A stretch of DNA of 64,000 nt from assembly GCA_031119525.1 (NCBI GenBank), contig JAVHXO010000002.1, positions 63,903 to 127,902 on the forward strand, given 5' to 3'. Source of the DNA: Spiroplasma sp. (GTDB lineage Bacteria; Bacillota_I; Bacilli_A; Mycoplasmatales; VBWQ01). The first letter of the stretch is position 1. Every line of letters starts with the position of its first letter. The translations under genes were made by a program, and so were the position numbers. Below the pieces are notes generated by a model that was not told the DNA's origin, did no database searches, and saw nothing but the letters and a program-made list of their open reading frames with translations. Below, one piece after another: positions 10,987 to 23,812 of this stretch.

Positions 10987-13371
10987 TTAACCAAGTTTTG
11001 TTTTCGTTTCTGGATTAGCAGCTAAGACAGTATCAAGAATTTCTTTTTCACCACGAACTTGCATTTGATTTGGATCAATACTATGTAACATAATTACAAC
11101 TTGGTGGGCAATATTAATTGTCATTCGACTGAATAGTTTTGAGGCTTCATCAATATAAGCTTGAAGGGGATTCAATTGGGCATAACCACGTAAATGAATT
11201 CCTGCTCGTAACTTACTTAAACCATCAATATGCTCAGTTCAATACTTATCAAAAACTTGTAATAAAGTTGCGTATTCAATTTGAGCAATAATTACTTCAT
11301 TCAAGTTTGCCCGTTTTTCTAAATAGAATTCATAAGCTTTTTTGCTAATTAAATCAATGACATCCTCAGGATTCATTTTCTTTAATAATTCTGCTTTTAA
11401 AACTCCCGATTTTATAATCTTATTTTCAATTCCCTTAACTAACTCTTGATAATCAATATAATGCTCTCGACCTTGAACTTTAGTAAAAATTCTTAATAAA
11501 TCACGAGCAACTGTGCGATGCATTGTCGTTAAAATTTCAAGGATATTTTCTGCTTGCAAAATTTTATCTCTTTGACGGTACATTGCTTCTCGATGTTGAG
11601 CAATAACATTATCATAATCTAAAATATTTTTTCTCGCATCAAAGTTTAAACCTTCAATTTTTTGTTGTGCTCTAGTGATTGCTCTTGTTAACATTTTAGA
11701 TTTGATATAATCTTCACCTAAACTAGCAAAAGCTTTTTTTAATCTTTCACCACCAAAACGCATAATTAATTCATCTTCAATTGATACATAAAATCGTGAA
11801 AACCCAGGATCACCTTGTCGTCCAGATCTTCCACGTAATTGATTATCAATTCTTCGAGCTTCATTTCTTTCTGTTCCTAAAACAGCTAAACCACCTAATT
11901 CTATAACACCAGCAGCTAATTTAATATCTGTTCCTCGACCTGCCATATTTGTCGCTAAAGTAACAGCATGTAATTCTCCAGCTTTAGCAATAATCTCAGC
12001 TTCACGAGCATGATTTTTAGCATTTAAAATTTCATGGTTAATACCTTCCAAACGAAGCATATTTGATACTCGCTCTGAAACATCAACATTGGCAGTTCCA
12101 ATTAAAATTGGTTGCCCCTTAATATTTCTTTCTTTTACTTCTTTAATTAATGCTTTAAATTTAGCATTCAAAGTTGCAAAAACATAATCTGATTTATCAT
12201 CTCGAACAATTGGTTTATTAGTTGGAATTGAAATAACTCGCATATTATAAATCTTAACAAATTCTTCTTCTTCAGTTTTTGCTGTACCAGTCATACCACT
12301 TAATTTACTATACAATCGAAAGAAATTTTGGTAGGTAATTGTTGCAACTGTTGTTGTTTCTTGTTGAATTTCTACTTTTTCTTTAGCTTGAATTGCTTGA
12401 TGTAAACCATCACTATAAACTCGTCCTGCCATTAATCGGCCAGTAAATTGATCAACTAAAATAATTTCAGAATCTCTAACAACATACTCAACATCTAGTT
12501 TAAAAATATAATTTGCTCGTAACGCATTTTGAATATGATGAAATAGTTCTGAATTTTCAATATCAAATAAATTTTTTAATTTAAAGTAATTTTGTGCTTT
12601 TCTGACACCAAAGGCTGTTAAAGCAATTTGTTTACTTTCTCAATCAATTTTATAATCTTCTTTAACTAAAGATTTTGCAAAAGCATCCGTTGCCTGATAT
12701 AACGGTGTACGATTTTTTGAACCACCAGAAATAATTAATGGTGTTCTAGCTTCATCAATTAAAACTGAATCAGCTTCATCAATAATTGAAAAATTTAATT
12801 CTCGTTGCACTTTTTCACTAAAAGTACGAACCATATTATCACGTAAGTAATCAAAACCTAATTCAGCATTAGTTGTATAAGTAATATCTTTGTTATAGGC
12901 TTCACGTTTTAAATGTGGTGGATAATCCCTCATATTAACACCAATCGTAATTCCTAAGAAATCAAAAATTGGTTTATTTAACTCAGCATCTCTTTGCGCC
13001 AAGTATTCATTAACAGTAATAATATGAACACCTTTACCACTCAAAGCATTTAAATAAATTGGCATCACCGCTGTTAAAGTTTTACCTTCACCAGTTTTCA
13101 TTTCAGCAACATCGCCATTATGTAAAACAATCCCACCAATTAATTGTACTGGATAAGGATGTAAACCTATTACCCTTCTAGATACTTCCCTAGCAACAGC
13201 AAAAGCCTCAACTAAAATATCATCTAAAGTTTCACCATCTGATAATCTCTTACGAAACTCATCAGTCTTAGATGCTAATTGAGGATCTGGTAATTGTTGC
13301 ATTTCTGTTTCTAAAGCTAGAATTTCTTTTACTTGCTTTTTAATTCTTCCTAAGATTTTACGATCTCACAT
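10987..13371 (-). CDS. secA: Preprotein translocase ATPase SecA
   Basis: The motor that pushes preproteins through SecYEG. The 794-residue frame (several UGA Trp codons) has the SecA Walker A MKTGEGKT at 91-98, the DEAD-like [18 protein letters not shown], helicase motifs [26 protein letters not shown] and [18 protein letters not shown], and the helical scaffold domain near the end. The length is normal for Firmicutes. The C-terminus ends ETKTKLG without the Cys-rich SecB/zinc tail, usual in mollicutes. A good promoter lies ahead at 13451-13478, divergent from the secreted-protein gene at 13570. Confidence 0.97.
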
Positions 13372-13450
13372 TAATTAAATCACCATCATTTTTTTCTTAT
13401 AGTTTAATATTTTTTTTAAAATAAAATAAAAAAAATAAACTCCATAGTTA

Positions 13451-13478
13451 ATTATAAACTGAATATTTTTTTTTGCAA
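13451..13478 (-). promoter_or_regulatory. secA promoter
   Basis: On the minus strand TTGCAA (13478-13473), 16 bases, then TATAAT (13456-13451). It places the start of transcription about 75 bases ahead of the secA ATG. Confidence 0.6.
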
Positions 13479-13481
13479 ATA

Positions 13482-13509
13482 TAGCAAGATTTATTGATTT
13501 TAGTATAAT
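13482..13509 (+). promoter_or_regulatory. Promoter of the secreted-protein gene at 13570
   Basis: TAGCAA (13482-13487), 16 bases, then TATAAT (13504-13509). It is divergent from the secA promoter, only three bases separating the two -35 boxes, so the two could compete or share a regulator. Confidence 0.45.
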
Positions 13510-13569
13510 TATTTTTAATCATGATTAGGTAGATAAAATTTATAAATTTAAAAGTCTAAAGGGGGGAAA

Positions 13570-14259
13570 ATGAAAACATTTTTAAAGACTTTAACAATCA
13601 CTAGTTTAAGTTTATCTTCAATAATTCCACTAACAAAAATAAATGAAAACATAAATGAAAATAAAATTGCCAACCAAGAAATATCAAAAACTTATCAATA
13701 CCAATGAACAAACGATGGTCGAGATCTACAATCTTATATCTGAATGCACTCAAATACTGATAATGAAGCAAAATATGATTTATTCTTTTATGAAGATATT
13801 GACTTAGAAACAGCAACAAAGAATGATTTAACTAATATTGAACAAATTACTAATATCACAATCAAACCCCAACGAAAAATTTTAGCATCTGCCATTGCTT
13901 GAAAGGGTGAAAGATTTATTTCAAATCCAGAAAATACAATTGATAAAATTATGGCAGCAAGTTCATTAACAGAAAAAATGTCAGGTAATAGCCATGTTAG
14001 CAATAATAAAGATTTATATGATGGTGCTCAATATCAAATTTTAGAATTAGATACAATAAATCGTGAAGGCAAAGCTTTTAAAGCCGGAATTACATTTGGT
14101 CTTGAAGTTTATTATAATGAATTTAACAATAATCATCTAACTGCGACTGTTTGAAGTGCTTTATTTTATCAAATGTCTGAAGCAATTGATTATTTAGGAG
14201 TTTACAATAGTGCTCTATTACAAATCGGACAATCATTACAATTTGATTATAATTATTAG
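13570..14259 (+). CDS. Secreted protein of unknown function
   Basis: 229 residues with a clear N-terminal signal peptide (MKTFLKTLTITSLSLSSIIPL) and no lipobox Cys, so a secreted or signal-anchored product. The rest is soluble, Asn-rich, with Trp codons written as TGA. I do not recognise a family; the segment FKAGITFGLEVYYNEFNNN and the aromatic content suggest an all-beta extracellular protein, but this is only an impression. A strong purine ribosome site (GGGGGG) sits four bases ahead of the ATG. Divergent from secA, with its own promoter and a terminator hairpin at 14327-14356. Confidence 0.85.
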
Positions 14260-14326
14260 TTTTGATTGGTAATTTACTAAACCCTCAATCATGATTTAAA
14301 TTATCAAACTTAATTTTTACAATATA

Positions 14327-14356
14327 TTAAAAGGAGGTTACATAACCTCCTTTTAA
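14327..14356. terminator. Bidirectional terminator between the secreted protein and the PTS gene
   Basis: A 14-bp perfect inverted repeat whose arms contain AAAAGGAGGTTA and TAACCTCCTTTT. It lies 67 bases after the plus-strand stop and 18 bases past the minus-strand stop of the PTS gene, so it can serve both converging genes. Confidence 0.75.
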
Positions 14357-14373
14357 TTTAATATTTTATTATT

Positions 14374-16428
14374 TTAAATCTTTCATAAAGTTAATAAATC
14401 GTTCTTAATATTGCCTACCTCTAAACCATAAATAACTTGAATTGCATTACCTTTTTTAACAACCCCAATTGCACCAGTTGATTTTAAAATTTCTTCATCA
14501 ACTTTATTAGGATCAACAACAGTAACTCGCAATCTTGTCGCACAGTTATCAAGGATATTAACATTATCTTTACCGCCTAATCCTTTAAAAATCGTTTCTA
14601 ATCGATCATTATTTTGAGTATTAGACTTATTTTTACTGTCCTTACTTGATATTGTTTTTTTATTCATTTCATTTTGCAATTGTTTTTCAATGACATCAGC
14701 ACCATCAAGATAAGTAATTTCAATTTTTTGATTTTTTACTTTAATGGTTTTTGTGCCGCTCAAACGAATCAATGGGCGAGAAATTAATTTAATATCTTTT
14801 AAATTTGCCAATAAAATTTTATCGTTAACTTCTAAATCAAGAATATTATTTTTGCCACCCAAACCATTCAATAAATTTACAGCTTTATTATCTGACTTCT
14901 TGGTACTTTTTTCTAAAACTGCTTCAGCACCTTGCAATGCTAAATTACTTTCTAAAATGCTACCTTCTCGTCCTAAAGTTTTATAATTTCTTCATTTAAT
15001 AAGGTAATAGAAGCCAAAGAAGTAAGCTGGAGCCATAATTAGACCGGTCGCAAAAATTCAATAAAATCCAGTTGCCTGATTAAATGCTACTTGTGGTAAA
15101 ATTCCAAAAATTGTAAAGTCAATAAATCCAGCAGCGAATCCTTGTCCAACAACAATATTTAAACAATATGCCATCATAAAACTAATACCCGCTAAAACTG
15201 AGTGGAGAACAAAACACAAGGGAGCAACAAATAAATAAGAGAATAATAATGGTTCAGTAATACCTGTTAAGAATGATGTTAAAGCACCTGCTCCTAAAAT
15301 TCCCGCAACTCGCTTACGATTTTCTGGTTTAGCAAGCATTCACATTGCTAAAGCAGCAAAAGGATAACCATATTGCATAAAAGCAAAACGTCCAGACATA
15401 AACATTGTTCCTACTGTTTGATTAAAATGGCCACTACCAGCACCAAATTGGTTAAAGAAAATATTATAAGCTCCATCTCAAACATCACCATTAGCAGCAA
15501 CTCAAGTACCACCAACTGCTGTATATCAGAATGGCGCATATTGCACATGGTGTAAACCTGTAGGAATTAATAATCTTTCAGTCATACCAAAAAATAAAGC
15601 AATAAACGCACCACCAACAGTTGGTTTAAATGTATCACCCGTTAATTTACCACGTTCTAAATTAGTTTCAAATCCCATGGCACTACCCATACCACTACCA
15701 ATTGCTTGGAAGGCTTTAAATAATGCTGGTCAAGCAAAGAAGATTAAAACTCCAATTCCTAAACCTAAAAATACTGCTAAGATTGGAACAAATCTTTCAC
15801 CAGCAAAGAACCCTAAAACCTTAGGCATTTTAATATTATAAGTACGATTATGAATCATTGATACTAATCAACCAACAATAATTCCACCAAAGATTGATGT
15901 ATCAAATGTATTTGGAATTCCTAAAACGTTTTTAAAAACCCCAAGCTTTTCATCAAATAAACCACCGCTTGATTTTGTTAAACCTCATGGATCAAAACCA
16001 GCAACTAAATCACCAGCAATATTTTTATATGGGAAAAATAAACCAGCAATAACAGCACTCATAACAGCAAAAGTAATGAACCCTGATAAAGCTGCCACCC
16101 CCTTACTTTGCTTAGCAAAACCAAAAGCAATTGAAATAGCAAATATCGCACCCAAATTAGCAAAAACAATACTACCTGTTTGCTTCATAACATTAAAAAT
16201 TCCAATTGCACCAGTTGCAGTTGGATCTAATCTTTCAATAGCTGATGCAACCCCACCACCAATACCAAGCAATAAACCAGCAATTGGTAAAACAGCAATT
16301 GGTAAAACTATTGCCCTTGATAAATTTTGCATTCGACCAAACAAATGGCCACCAAATTGACGCAATTTGAAACTAAACTTTTTTTCGTTTTGTGTTTTAC
16401 CAACACTATGTGAAAAAAGTTTGCCCAT
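14374..16428 (-). CDS. PTS EIICB permease of the glucose/N-acetylglucosamine family, with two EIIB-like domains
   Basis: A 684-residue sugar transporter of the phosphotransferase system. Residues about 15-490 are an EIIC membrane domain: early [20 protein letters not shown], then PFWYTAVGG and the family signature GITEPLLF. Residues 516-575 begin with [19 protein letters not shown] and look like an EIIB domain that lost the phospho-Cys. Residues 610-684 are a complete EIIB with [13 protein letters not shown], Cys629 being the phosphorylation site. No EIIA domain is present, so EIIA must act in trans. Of two in-frame ATGs, 16428 is chosen because AAAGGAGGT ends six bases ahead of it; the ATG at 16434 touches the ribosome site. 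Sugar specificity (glucose or GlcNAc) is not decided. Confidence 0.88.
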
Positions 16429-16520
16429 ATTCATACCTCCTTTTTTCGTTTATTTTTTCATTCAAAAAACTAACTTTTTGAAGTTCCTACTTAAAAGTAT
16501 AAATCAATTTTTATCCCAGT

Positions 16521-16573
16521 TAAAAAATATTCTTGAGAATTTTAGAAAATTTATTTCTTTTTGGAAAAGAAAT
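16521..16573 (-). promoter_or_regulatory. Possible leader hairpins (antiterminator/terminator) ahead of the PTS gene
   Basis: On the minus strand a 9-bp hairpin (16553-16573) is followed by a second hairpin with a core of ATTCT/AGAAT (16529-16540) that ends in a run of T. This order recalls GlcT/BglG-controlled leaders of ptsG genes, where an RNA stem bound by the regulator prevents termination. No close match to the ribonucleic antiterminator consensus was found, so the role is a guess. Confidence 0.35.
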
Positions 16574-16684
16574 ATTTAAAAAAATAAAAATTTCTAATTT
16601 TTAAAGTACAATTAGAAAAATGCTATTAATCTAAACAAAAAAAATTATTTTTTGAATAATTTTTAGAGAGAAAAGAATTAGCTT

Positions 16685-17821
16685 ATGAGAAAAACAAAGA
16701 AAAATAAAAATAATTTAATTTTTTTTACCAAAAAAACAAGTCGTGCTTTTTTCTTAATACCTTTAATAACAATTGTTGTTATTAGTGTTGGTTTATTAAT
16801 AGCTACTGGCTGGTATTCAATTGACTATGATATTGCTAAAATATTTGCTAATGGCTTAAATAGTGAGTTTGGTAAATATTGAAGTAAATTTTATGATCAA
16901 TTAGGTAATACTGAATTATTTATTATTTTATTAATCTATTTAACCATCTTATTAGAAACTTGATTTTTAGTAAAAATTAACCAAAAAAATAATAATTTTA
17001 AAAAAAATTATTGAATTGTTAATAGTTTTTACATCATCATCATTATTGGCTGAATAACTTTTCAAATTATCAGAATTCTTTTAATGCCTTATGAGGATTT
17101 AGGTTTTGGTGTTGGCATTGATTTTAGCCTACTTGATAGTGTTAAATATAAAATAATGGGGGCAATTTTTTCATTCTCTTATCAAAGTTTACTTTTAGGT
17201 CTTGGTTTATATTATGTTCGCTACAAATTAGTTAAAACCAAACAAATTTTAATCAATCAAGAATGAATTAAAGCAGTTAAAGGATTAAGTTTTTTAATTA
17301 TTACTTATCTTGTCATTGTAATTTTGAAGGGTACAACACAAAGAGTTTATTATTTCAATGTTATTTTTGGTGATTTATTGCGTGCTCGCCCTGATTTACA
17401 AGAATATTATTTACAATCTGGACTCCATTATGGTTATAACAATGGTAATGGTTGAGTTGATAATATCCCATGAGATAAACAATACCCTTGATGAAAACCA
17501 ATCGGATCACTACGGTCTGATCCTAATATGCCAACTTTTGCTCTACCATGAGATTATGCTTTTCCTAGTGGTCATATTAATGCAACATTTTGTATCGCAT
17601 CGGGAATTCTCTTATTTTTAAAAAATAAAAACAATGAAAAAATTAATTGAAAAATTAAAATTGCTTTTATTATTTGATTAATTCATATTCTATCAATGAA
17701 TTTTGCTTTAATGGTTGAAATGCTCCACTGAATTTCTGATATTGCTTTTACTTTCATTTTCTCAATAATGATGATTTTTGTGATTCACTTTTCAGTCAAT
17801 AAAATTTTCAAAAAAAAATAA
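16685..17821 (+). CDS. PAP2-family membrane phosphatase
   Basis: 378 residues with about six membrane helices. Phosphatidate phosphatase type 2 motifs are visible: KGTTQRVYYFN (motif 1, K-x6-RP-like), FPSGH (motif 2, PSGH) and LHWISD (H-x3-D of motif 3). In motif 3 the Arg that normally lies six residues before the His is Leu here, while motif 1 lacks the usual Pro after Arg. It probably removes phosphate from lipid phosphates or polyprenyl diphosphates at the membrane; the substrate is unknown. A separate plus-strand gene between the PTS gene and the ATPase operon, ending in a strong hairpin. Confidence 0.8.
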
Positions 17822-17851
17822 AATAGTAGTTATAAAAATATAACTACTATT
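17822..17851 (+). terminator. Terminator hairpin of the PAP2 gene
   Basis: A 13-bp perfect stem (AATAGTAGTTATA with TATAACTACTATT) and AAAA loop directly after the stop codon; the downstream T content is modest. Confidence 0.65.
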
Positions 17852-18077
17852 ACATCATTTTAATTTAAAGTTTAACAACCAAATTATTTATATTAAACCA
17901 TAAATTAATTTTGCCATATTCCTGTATCACACTTGTACGATATTAGCATACTTTTTGATTAAACTAACAAACAAAAATAATAAAATTAGTAAAATTTATT
18001 AATTAATATAAACCTATACCAATTTAATTATACATTAATAAATTAAAGTTCAAGATTTAAAGCAAATATTTTGTTAA
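17852..18077. other. Non-coding stretch between PAP2 and ATPase operon ends
   Basis: 226 bases without a usable frame. It separates two converging transcription units. A short less AT-rich patch near 17916-17960 shows no recognisable gene or RNA. No clear terminator for the ATPase operon was seen. Confidence 0.5.
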
Positions 18078-18305
18078 TTATTTACTAGGAAATCAAATAT
18101 CTAAACCAATAAAATTAGTAATTAATCCACCAATACAAAAAGTAAAAACTAATACTGTTAAGATATATAAAATTCAAGCTTCCCTAACTTTACTATGATC
18201 TAAAAATTTATGAAAAGGAATTGCCTTAATAGCAACAGCACTAATAATAAAACTAAATATATAAACAATAATTTCAATGATATATTTTAATAAACTATTA
18301 TCCAT
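18078..18305 (-). CDS. DUF1146 (YwzB-like) small membrane protein
   Basis: 75 residues, two hydrophobic segments separated by AIKAIPFHKFLDHSKVREAW, the polar middle that is typical of DUF1146. In B. subtilis the YwzB relative also lies just downstream of the ATP synthase operon. Function unknown. The ATG at 18305 follows AGAGGTCATT. It ends the upp-atp unit 24 bases after atpC. Too short for many gene finders. Confidence 0.8.
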
Positions 18306-18328
18306 AATGACCTCTTTTTTAAATTTTT

Positions 18329-18646
18329 TTAATCTTCAGTTTCTAAACGCTGCTTTGTTTGAGGATTATTTTTTTCTTGACGATTTAAATTTTTTGTATA
18401 TTGAATTGTATCACTAATAATTCTTACTTCATGAAGGGTAGTAATTAAAATTCCACCCGCAATACTTAAATAATGGGGGTGACGATTAATGCGATACATC
18501 ATTGGTGCAATCGCAATATTAGCAATCAGAGGGGTATGCCATTCTAAAATGGTAATATATCCTTCTGTTGTTTTAATATTAACACTATCAACAGAACCAT
18601 TAAAAAAAATCCCATCTGGCGTAATAATTTTTAAATTTAAAGCCAT
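18329..18646 (-). CDS. atpC: F1Fo ATP synthase epsilon subunit, short form
   Basis: 105 residues: N-terminal beta-sandwich (MALNLKIITPDGIFF through IAGGILITTLHEVRII) that docks on the c-ring and gamma. Most family members have 130-140 residues; here the two-helix inhibitory C-terminal domain is cut to about 22 charged residues. The ATG at 18646 gives the normal family start; an upstream in-frame ATG at 18661 has a poorer ribosome site. Last ATPase subunit gene of the operon. Confidence 0.93.
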   Translation of the reverse strand: MALNLKIITPDGIFFNGSVDSVNIKTTEGYITILEWHTPLIANIAIAPMMYRINRHPHYLSIAGGILITTLHEVRIISDTIQYTKNLNRQEKNNPQTKQRLETED

Positions 18647-18672
18647 ATCATCACCAACCATGAATTATTAAT

Positions 18673-20184
<1,512 letters not shown>

Positions 20185-20191
20185 TTACTAA

Positions 20192-21052
20192 TTAGTCTGG
20201 CGCTTTTTGAGCATCAGCACCGCCAATAATTTCAGAAATTTCTTGGGTAATTGCCCCCTGCCTTGCTCGGTTATAACTAATTAATAAATTATTCTTCATA
20301 TCATTAGCATTCTTTGAGGCATTTTCCATTGCCAATCTTCTCGATGCTTGTTCTGCTACTTGTGATTCAACTAAAGCACCATAAATAATTGCACCAACAT
20401 ATAAAGGAATTGCAGTCTCAATTACTGTTTTAGCATCTGGTTCAAAGTCAGCCAAAATAATATTATGCTTTTTTGAATCTTTATTGCGATTAATGATTGG
20501 CAATAAATCAATAACTGCTGGTTCAAATGTCACAGTATTAATATACTTTGTATAAGCAACTTTAATACTATCAACTTTTTTATTATTATATTTTGAAATT
20601 AAATTTAAAGTTAATTCTTGTGAATCAGTATAAGTAGAATTAATATTAAAATCATTATATTCTTCAATGACATTTCTATGATGTCCCTTAAAAAAGGTAG
20701 CACCCCTGCTACCAATAGCAAGAATCTCATCATCAAGATTTAATCGTTCTAAAACCAATTTATTAATATTATTATTAAAACCACCACATAATCCTAAGTT
20801 AGAAGTAAAAATAACTCATAAAGTTTTTCGCGATTTAATTGCTTGATTTTTAAGATAAAATGAATTTTCTAATCTCGGTAATAATTGATGAAAAGCATCA
20901 TAAATTTCAGAATAATAAGGTTTAATATTCTCAATCCTACGACCAATTCGTTTTAATTTTGCTGTTGCTACAAGCTGAGTAGCTTTAGTAACTTTATAAC
21001 TAACATCAACAACTTTAAGTCTGTGCCGAATTTGTTCAATTCCTTGCGCCAT
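20192..21052 (-). CDS. atpG: F1Fo ATP synthase gamma subunit
   Basis: The rotary shaft of F1, 286 residues, normal length. The N-terminal coiled-coil helix begins MAQGIEQIRHRLKVVDVSYKVTKATQLVA, and the C-terminal helix is RRLAMENASKNANDM plus YNRARQGAITQEISEIIGGA, the family signature. The ATG at 21052 has AGGAGGT seven bases ahead; the TTG just before it is not needed. One UGA Trp sits in the SNLGLCGG region. Between atpA and atpD as usual. Confidence 0.95.
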
Positions 21053-21080
21053 CAATCTTACCTCCTACCTAAAAAATTTC

Positions 21081-22667
21081 CTAATTTCTACTAGAACTTA
21101 CTAACGTCTTTCACTCATCAGGATCACCATATTTTGTAACATCATAATTAGAAATTTTGTTAACCAAAGTAACAACAACTTTAACAATACCATGACTAAT
21201 ATTTTTTATTAACTCATCATCAAAAGCTAAATTAGTTTCTAATTTTTGATAATCTTTTCGTTGATTTTTGGGAAAATAAATCATTAATTCTCGTTTCAAA
21301 TCTTCCATCATTTCCGCTGGCAATCATTTAATTGTTTTATTTTTAATTGCCAATAAAATAATTGCTTGATCAATTTGGTTTAAAGGGTTATTTTGTTTTT
21401 GTTTTAACAACTCAATCACCCTTTTACCATGTTCAATGACTGTTTTTGTACTTTCATCCAAATCTGAACCAAATTGAGCAAAAGATTGCAATTCACGAAA
21501 TTGTGCTAACTCTAATTTTAAACTACCCGAAACTTGTTTAATTGCTTTAATTTGGGCTGCTGAACCAACTCGAGAAACTGATAAACCAACATCAACCGCT
21601 GGTCGAACACCAGAATTAAATAACTCACTCATTAAAAAAATTTGACCATCAGTAATTGAAATAACATTAGTTGGGATATAAGCAGAAATATCACCAGCTT
21701 GTGTTTCAACAATTGGTAGTGCCGTAATACTACCACCACCATATTTTTCATTCAATTTAGCAGCTCGCTCTAATAATCGCGAATGTAAATAAAAAACATC
21801 ACCTGGATAAGCCTCTCTGCCCGGCGGTCTTCGCAAAAGTAAAGAAATTGAACGATAAGCAACAGCATGTTTGCTTAAATCATCATAAATAATCAAAACA
21901 TCTTTGCCTTGCTCCATTCATTCCTCAGCAATTGTTACACCCGTATAAGGCGCTAAGTATTGTAGTGGCGCCAATTCACTTGCTGTAGCACTAACAATTG
22001 TTGTATATTCAATTGCTCCCAATTGTGTTAATTTTTCAACAATTTGTGCCACTGTTGAGGTTTTTTGACCAATCGCTACATAAACACAATAAACATCTTT
22101 ATTTTTTTGATTAATAATTGTATCAATGGCAATTGTTGTTTTACCAGTTTGACGATCACCAATAATTAATTCTCTTTGACCTTTACCAATCGGAATCATC
22201 GCATCAATTGCTAATAAACCAGTACTTAGTGGTTGCGATACCGACTTTCTTGTCATAACACCCAAAGCAATTCTTTCAACAGGTCTTGTTTTAGTACTTT
22301 TAATTGGCCCCTTACCATCAATTGGTTGCCCCAACGCATTAACAACTCTTCCTAGCAATGGATTACCAACAATAGTTTCAACAACATTACCAGTTCGCTC
22401 AACAATATCATTTTCTTTTACCGTTGCATCACTACCCATTAAAACAGCACCAACAGCATTTTCTTCTAAGTTTAAAACCATACCATAAGTATTAGACTTA
22501 GGAAAAAAAACTAACTCACCATTCATGGCTTTATCTAACCCATTAATTAAGGCAATCCCATCACCAACCATAAGAACATTACCTTCTTCATTGGAAATAA
22601 TTTTTTGGCCATAATTTTTAATTTGGATTTTAATAATTTTTGCAATTTCATCAATATTTAAGGGCAC
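21081..22667 (-). CDS. atpA: F1Fo ATP synthase alpha subunit
   Basis: The regulatory F1 subunit, 528 residues spread over three UGA-separated stretches. Walker A-like [24 protein letters not shown], and [30 protein letters not shown] (catalytic Arg-finger subunit interface downstream at [13 protein letters not shown]) identify it. The start is a GTG at 22667 with AGAGGT six bases ahead. About 20 residues longer than B. subtilis AtpA, mainly at the C-terminus. It begins 10 bases after the atpH stop. Confidence 0.97.
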
Positions 22668-22677
22668 CTTATTACCT

Positions 22678-23223
22678 CTATTCTTGATTATTTTTTTCTA
22701 AACTAGATTTAATTTGCTCAATTTGTCCTTTAACTGAACCATCAAAAACCTGATTTTTAACTTTAACTTTGACACCAGCAATCAAACTTTGATCAATTTT
22801 ATTTACTAATTCAACAGTTTTACTAATAATACTACTAATTTTTTGTTCTAATTTCTTAATTTGCCTTGCTGATAATTCAACAACTGAATAAACAACACCA
22901 TATTGAATCCCTTGATATTCATTACATAACCTACGAAATTCTTTTAAGATTAATAATGAATAACGAAAATAACCTTCTTGTGTTAATAATAAAAAGAAAT
23001 TAATCATATACCGAGAAAATTTATCAAATGTTGTTTTAATAATTTTACTTTTTTCTGAAAATGACAGCACAGAACTGCTAACAACATCTAAAAATTCTGG
23101 ATATTTAGTAAATAAATCAATTAAAATACCTGCTTCATTACTATATTGTTTAACTTTTTTTTCTTCTTGTGCTAACTGAAAAAAAGCATTACTTCAGTGG
23201 CTAACTATTGTATCATCAATCAT
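22678..23223 (-). CDS. atpH: F1Fo ATP synthase delta subunit
   Basis: The peripheral-stalk cap linking F1 to subunit b, 181 residues, family length. The N-terminus ([25 protein letters not shown]) matches the helical bundle domain, and the C-terminal [21 protein letters not shown] corresponds to the family ending D-x-S-v-x-g-r-l-x-x-l. The start at 23223 lies in a double AGGAT context. 23 bases separate it from atpF. Confidence 0.9.
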
Positions 23224-23246
23224 ATCCTATAACATCCTGTAACTTT

Positions 23247-23774
23247 TTAAATTTTATCAATAAAGTCATCAATAAACTTTTGATGCTTTGTTGGATTTAT
23301 TTCAGAAGCTAAAATTACTTTCGCTAACTCCAAAGAAATTTGTTCAATTTCGGCTTTAATTTCTTTTTCAGCAGCCTTTTTTTGTTTTGCAATATCATGT
23401 TTTGACTGGTTAGTAATTCGCATAGCTTCTTCATGCGCTTGATCAATAATTTCTTTTCTTTCATCATAAGCTTTAGTTTTAGCATCATTAACAATACCAT
23501 CAGCCTCAACTTTAGCATTATTTAACATTTGTAAAGCATTACCACGATCTTGATTTGCTAATGCTTGTTTGATTGCTGCATCATCTAACTTATTCTTAAT
23601 TTCTAAATGGCGATTATGCAATAAGCGACGAAACGGATTGTAAACTCAACGTCAAAGAACAATTAATAAAATAATCGTTGAAATTACATGAGCAATTAAA
23701 ACAGGAATATTAGGAAATAATTGATTTACAATATCATCCCCATTAATTGCTTCAGAAAATAAACTTCAATTCAT
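23247..23774 (-). CDS. atpF: F1Fo ATP synthase b subunit
   Basis: The peripheral stator, 175 residues: one N-terminal membrane helix (VLIAHVISTIILLIVLWRW, with TGA Trp codons) then a long charged amphipathic helix (RHLEIKNKLDDAAIKQAL on to DDFIDKI) that forms the b dimer coiled coil. Shadow frames on the same strand come from its repetitive Lys/Glu content. Start at the ATG at 23774; a weak AAGG lies 11 bases ahead. Confidence 0.93.
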
Positions 23775-23812
23775 AAATTTCACAACCTTAATATTTTTAA
23801 CTTTTGTTTAGC

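Noticed and set aside
16076-16579. Plus-strand frames opposite the PTS gene
   Set aside because: Antisense shadows of a clear EIIC domain; Pro/Ala/Lys-rich with no start signal.
23324-23518. Lys/Leu-rich frame inside atpF
   Set aside because: A shadow of the charged helix of subunit b in another frame.
20192-23774. Apparent breaks in many genes, as if pseudogenes
   Set aside because: All breaks are in-frame TGA codons at places where Trp is expected; under code 4 the genes are whole.
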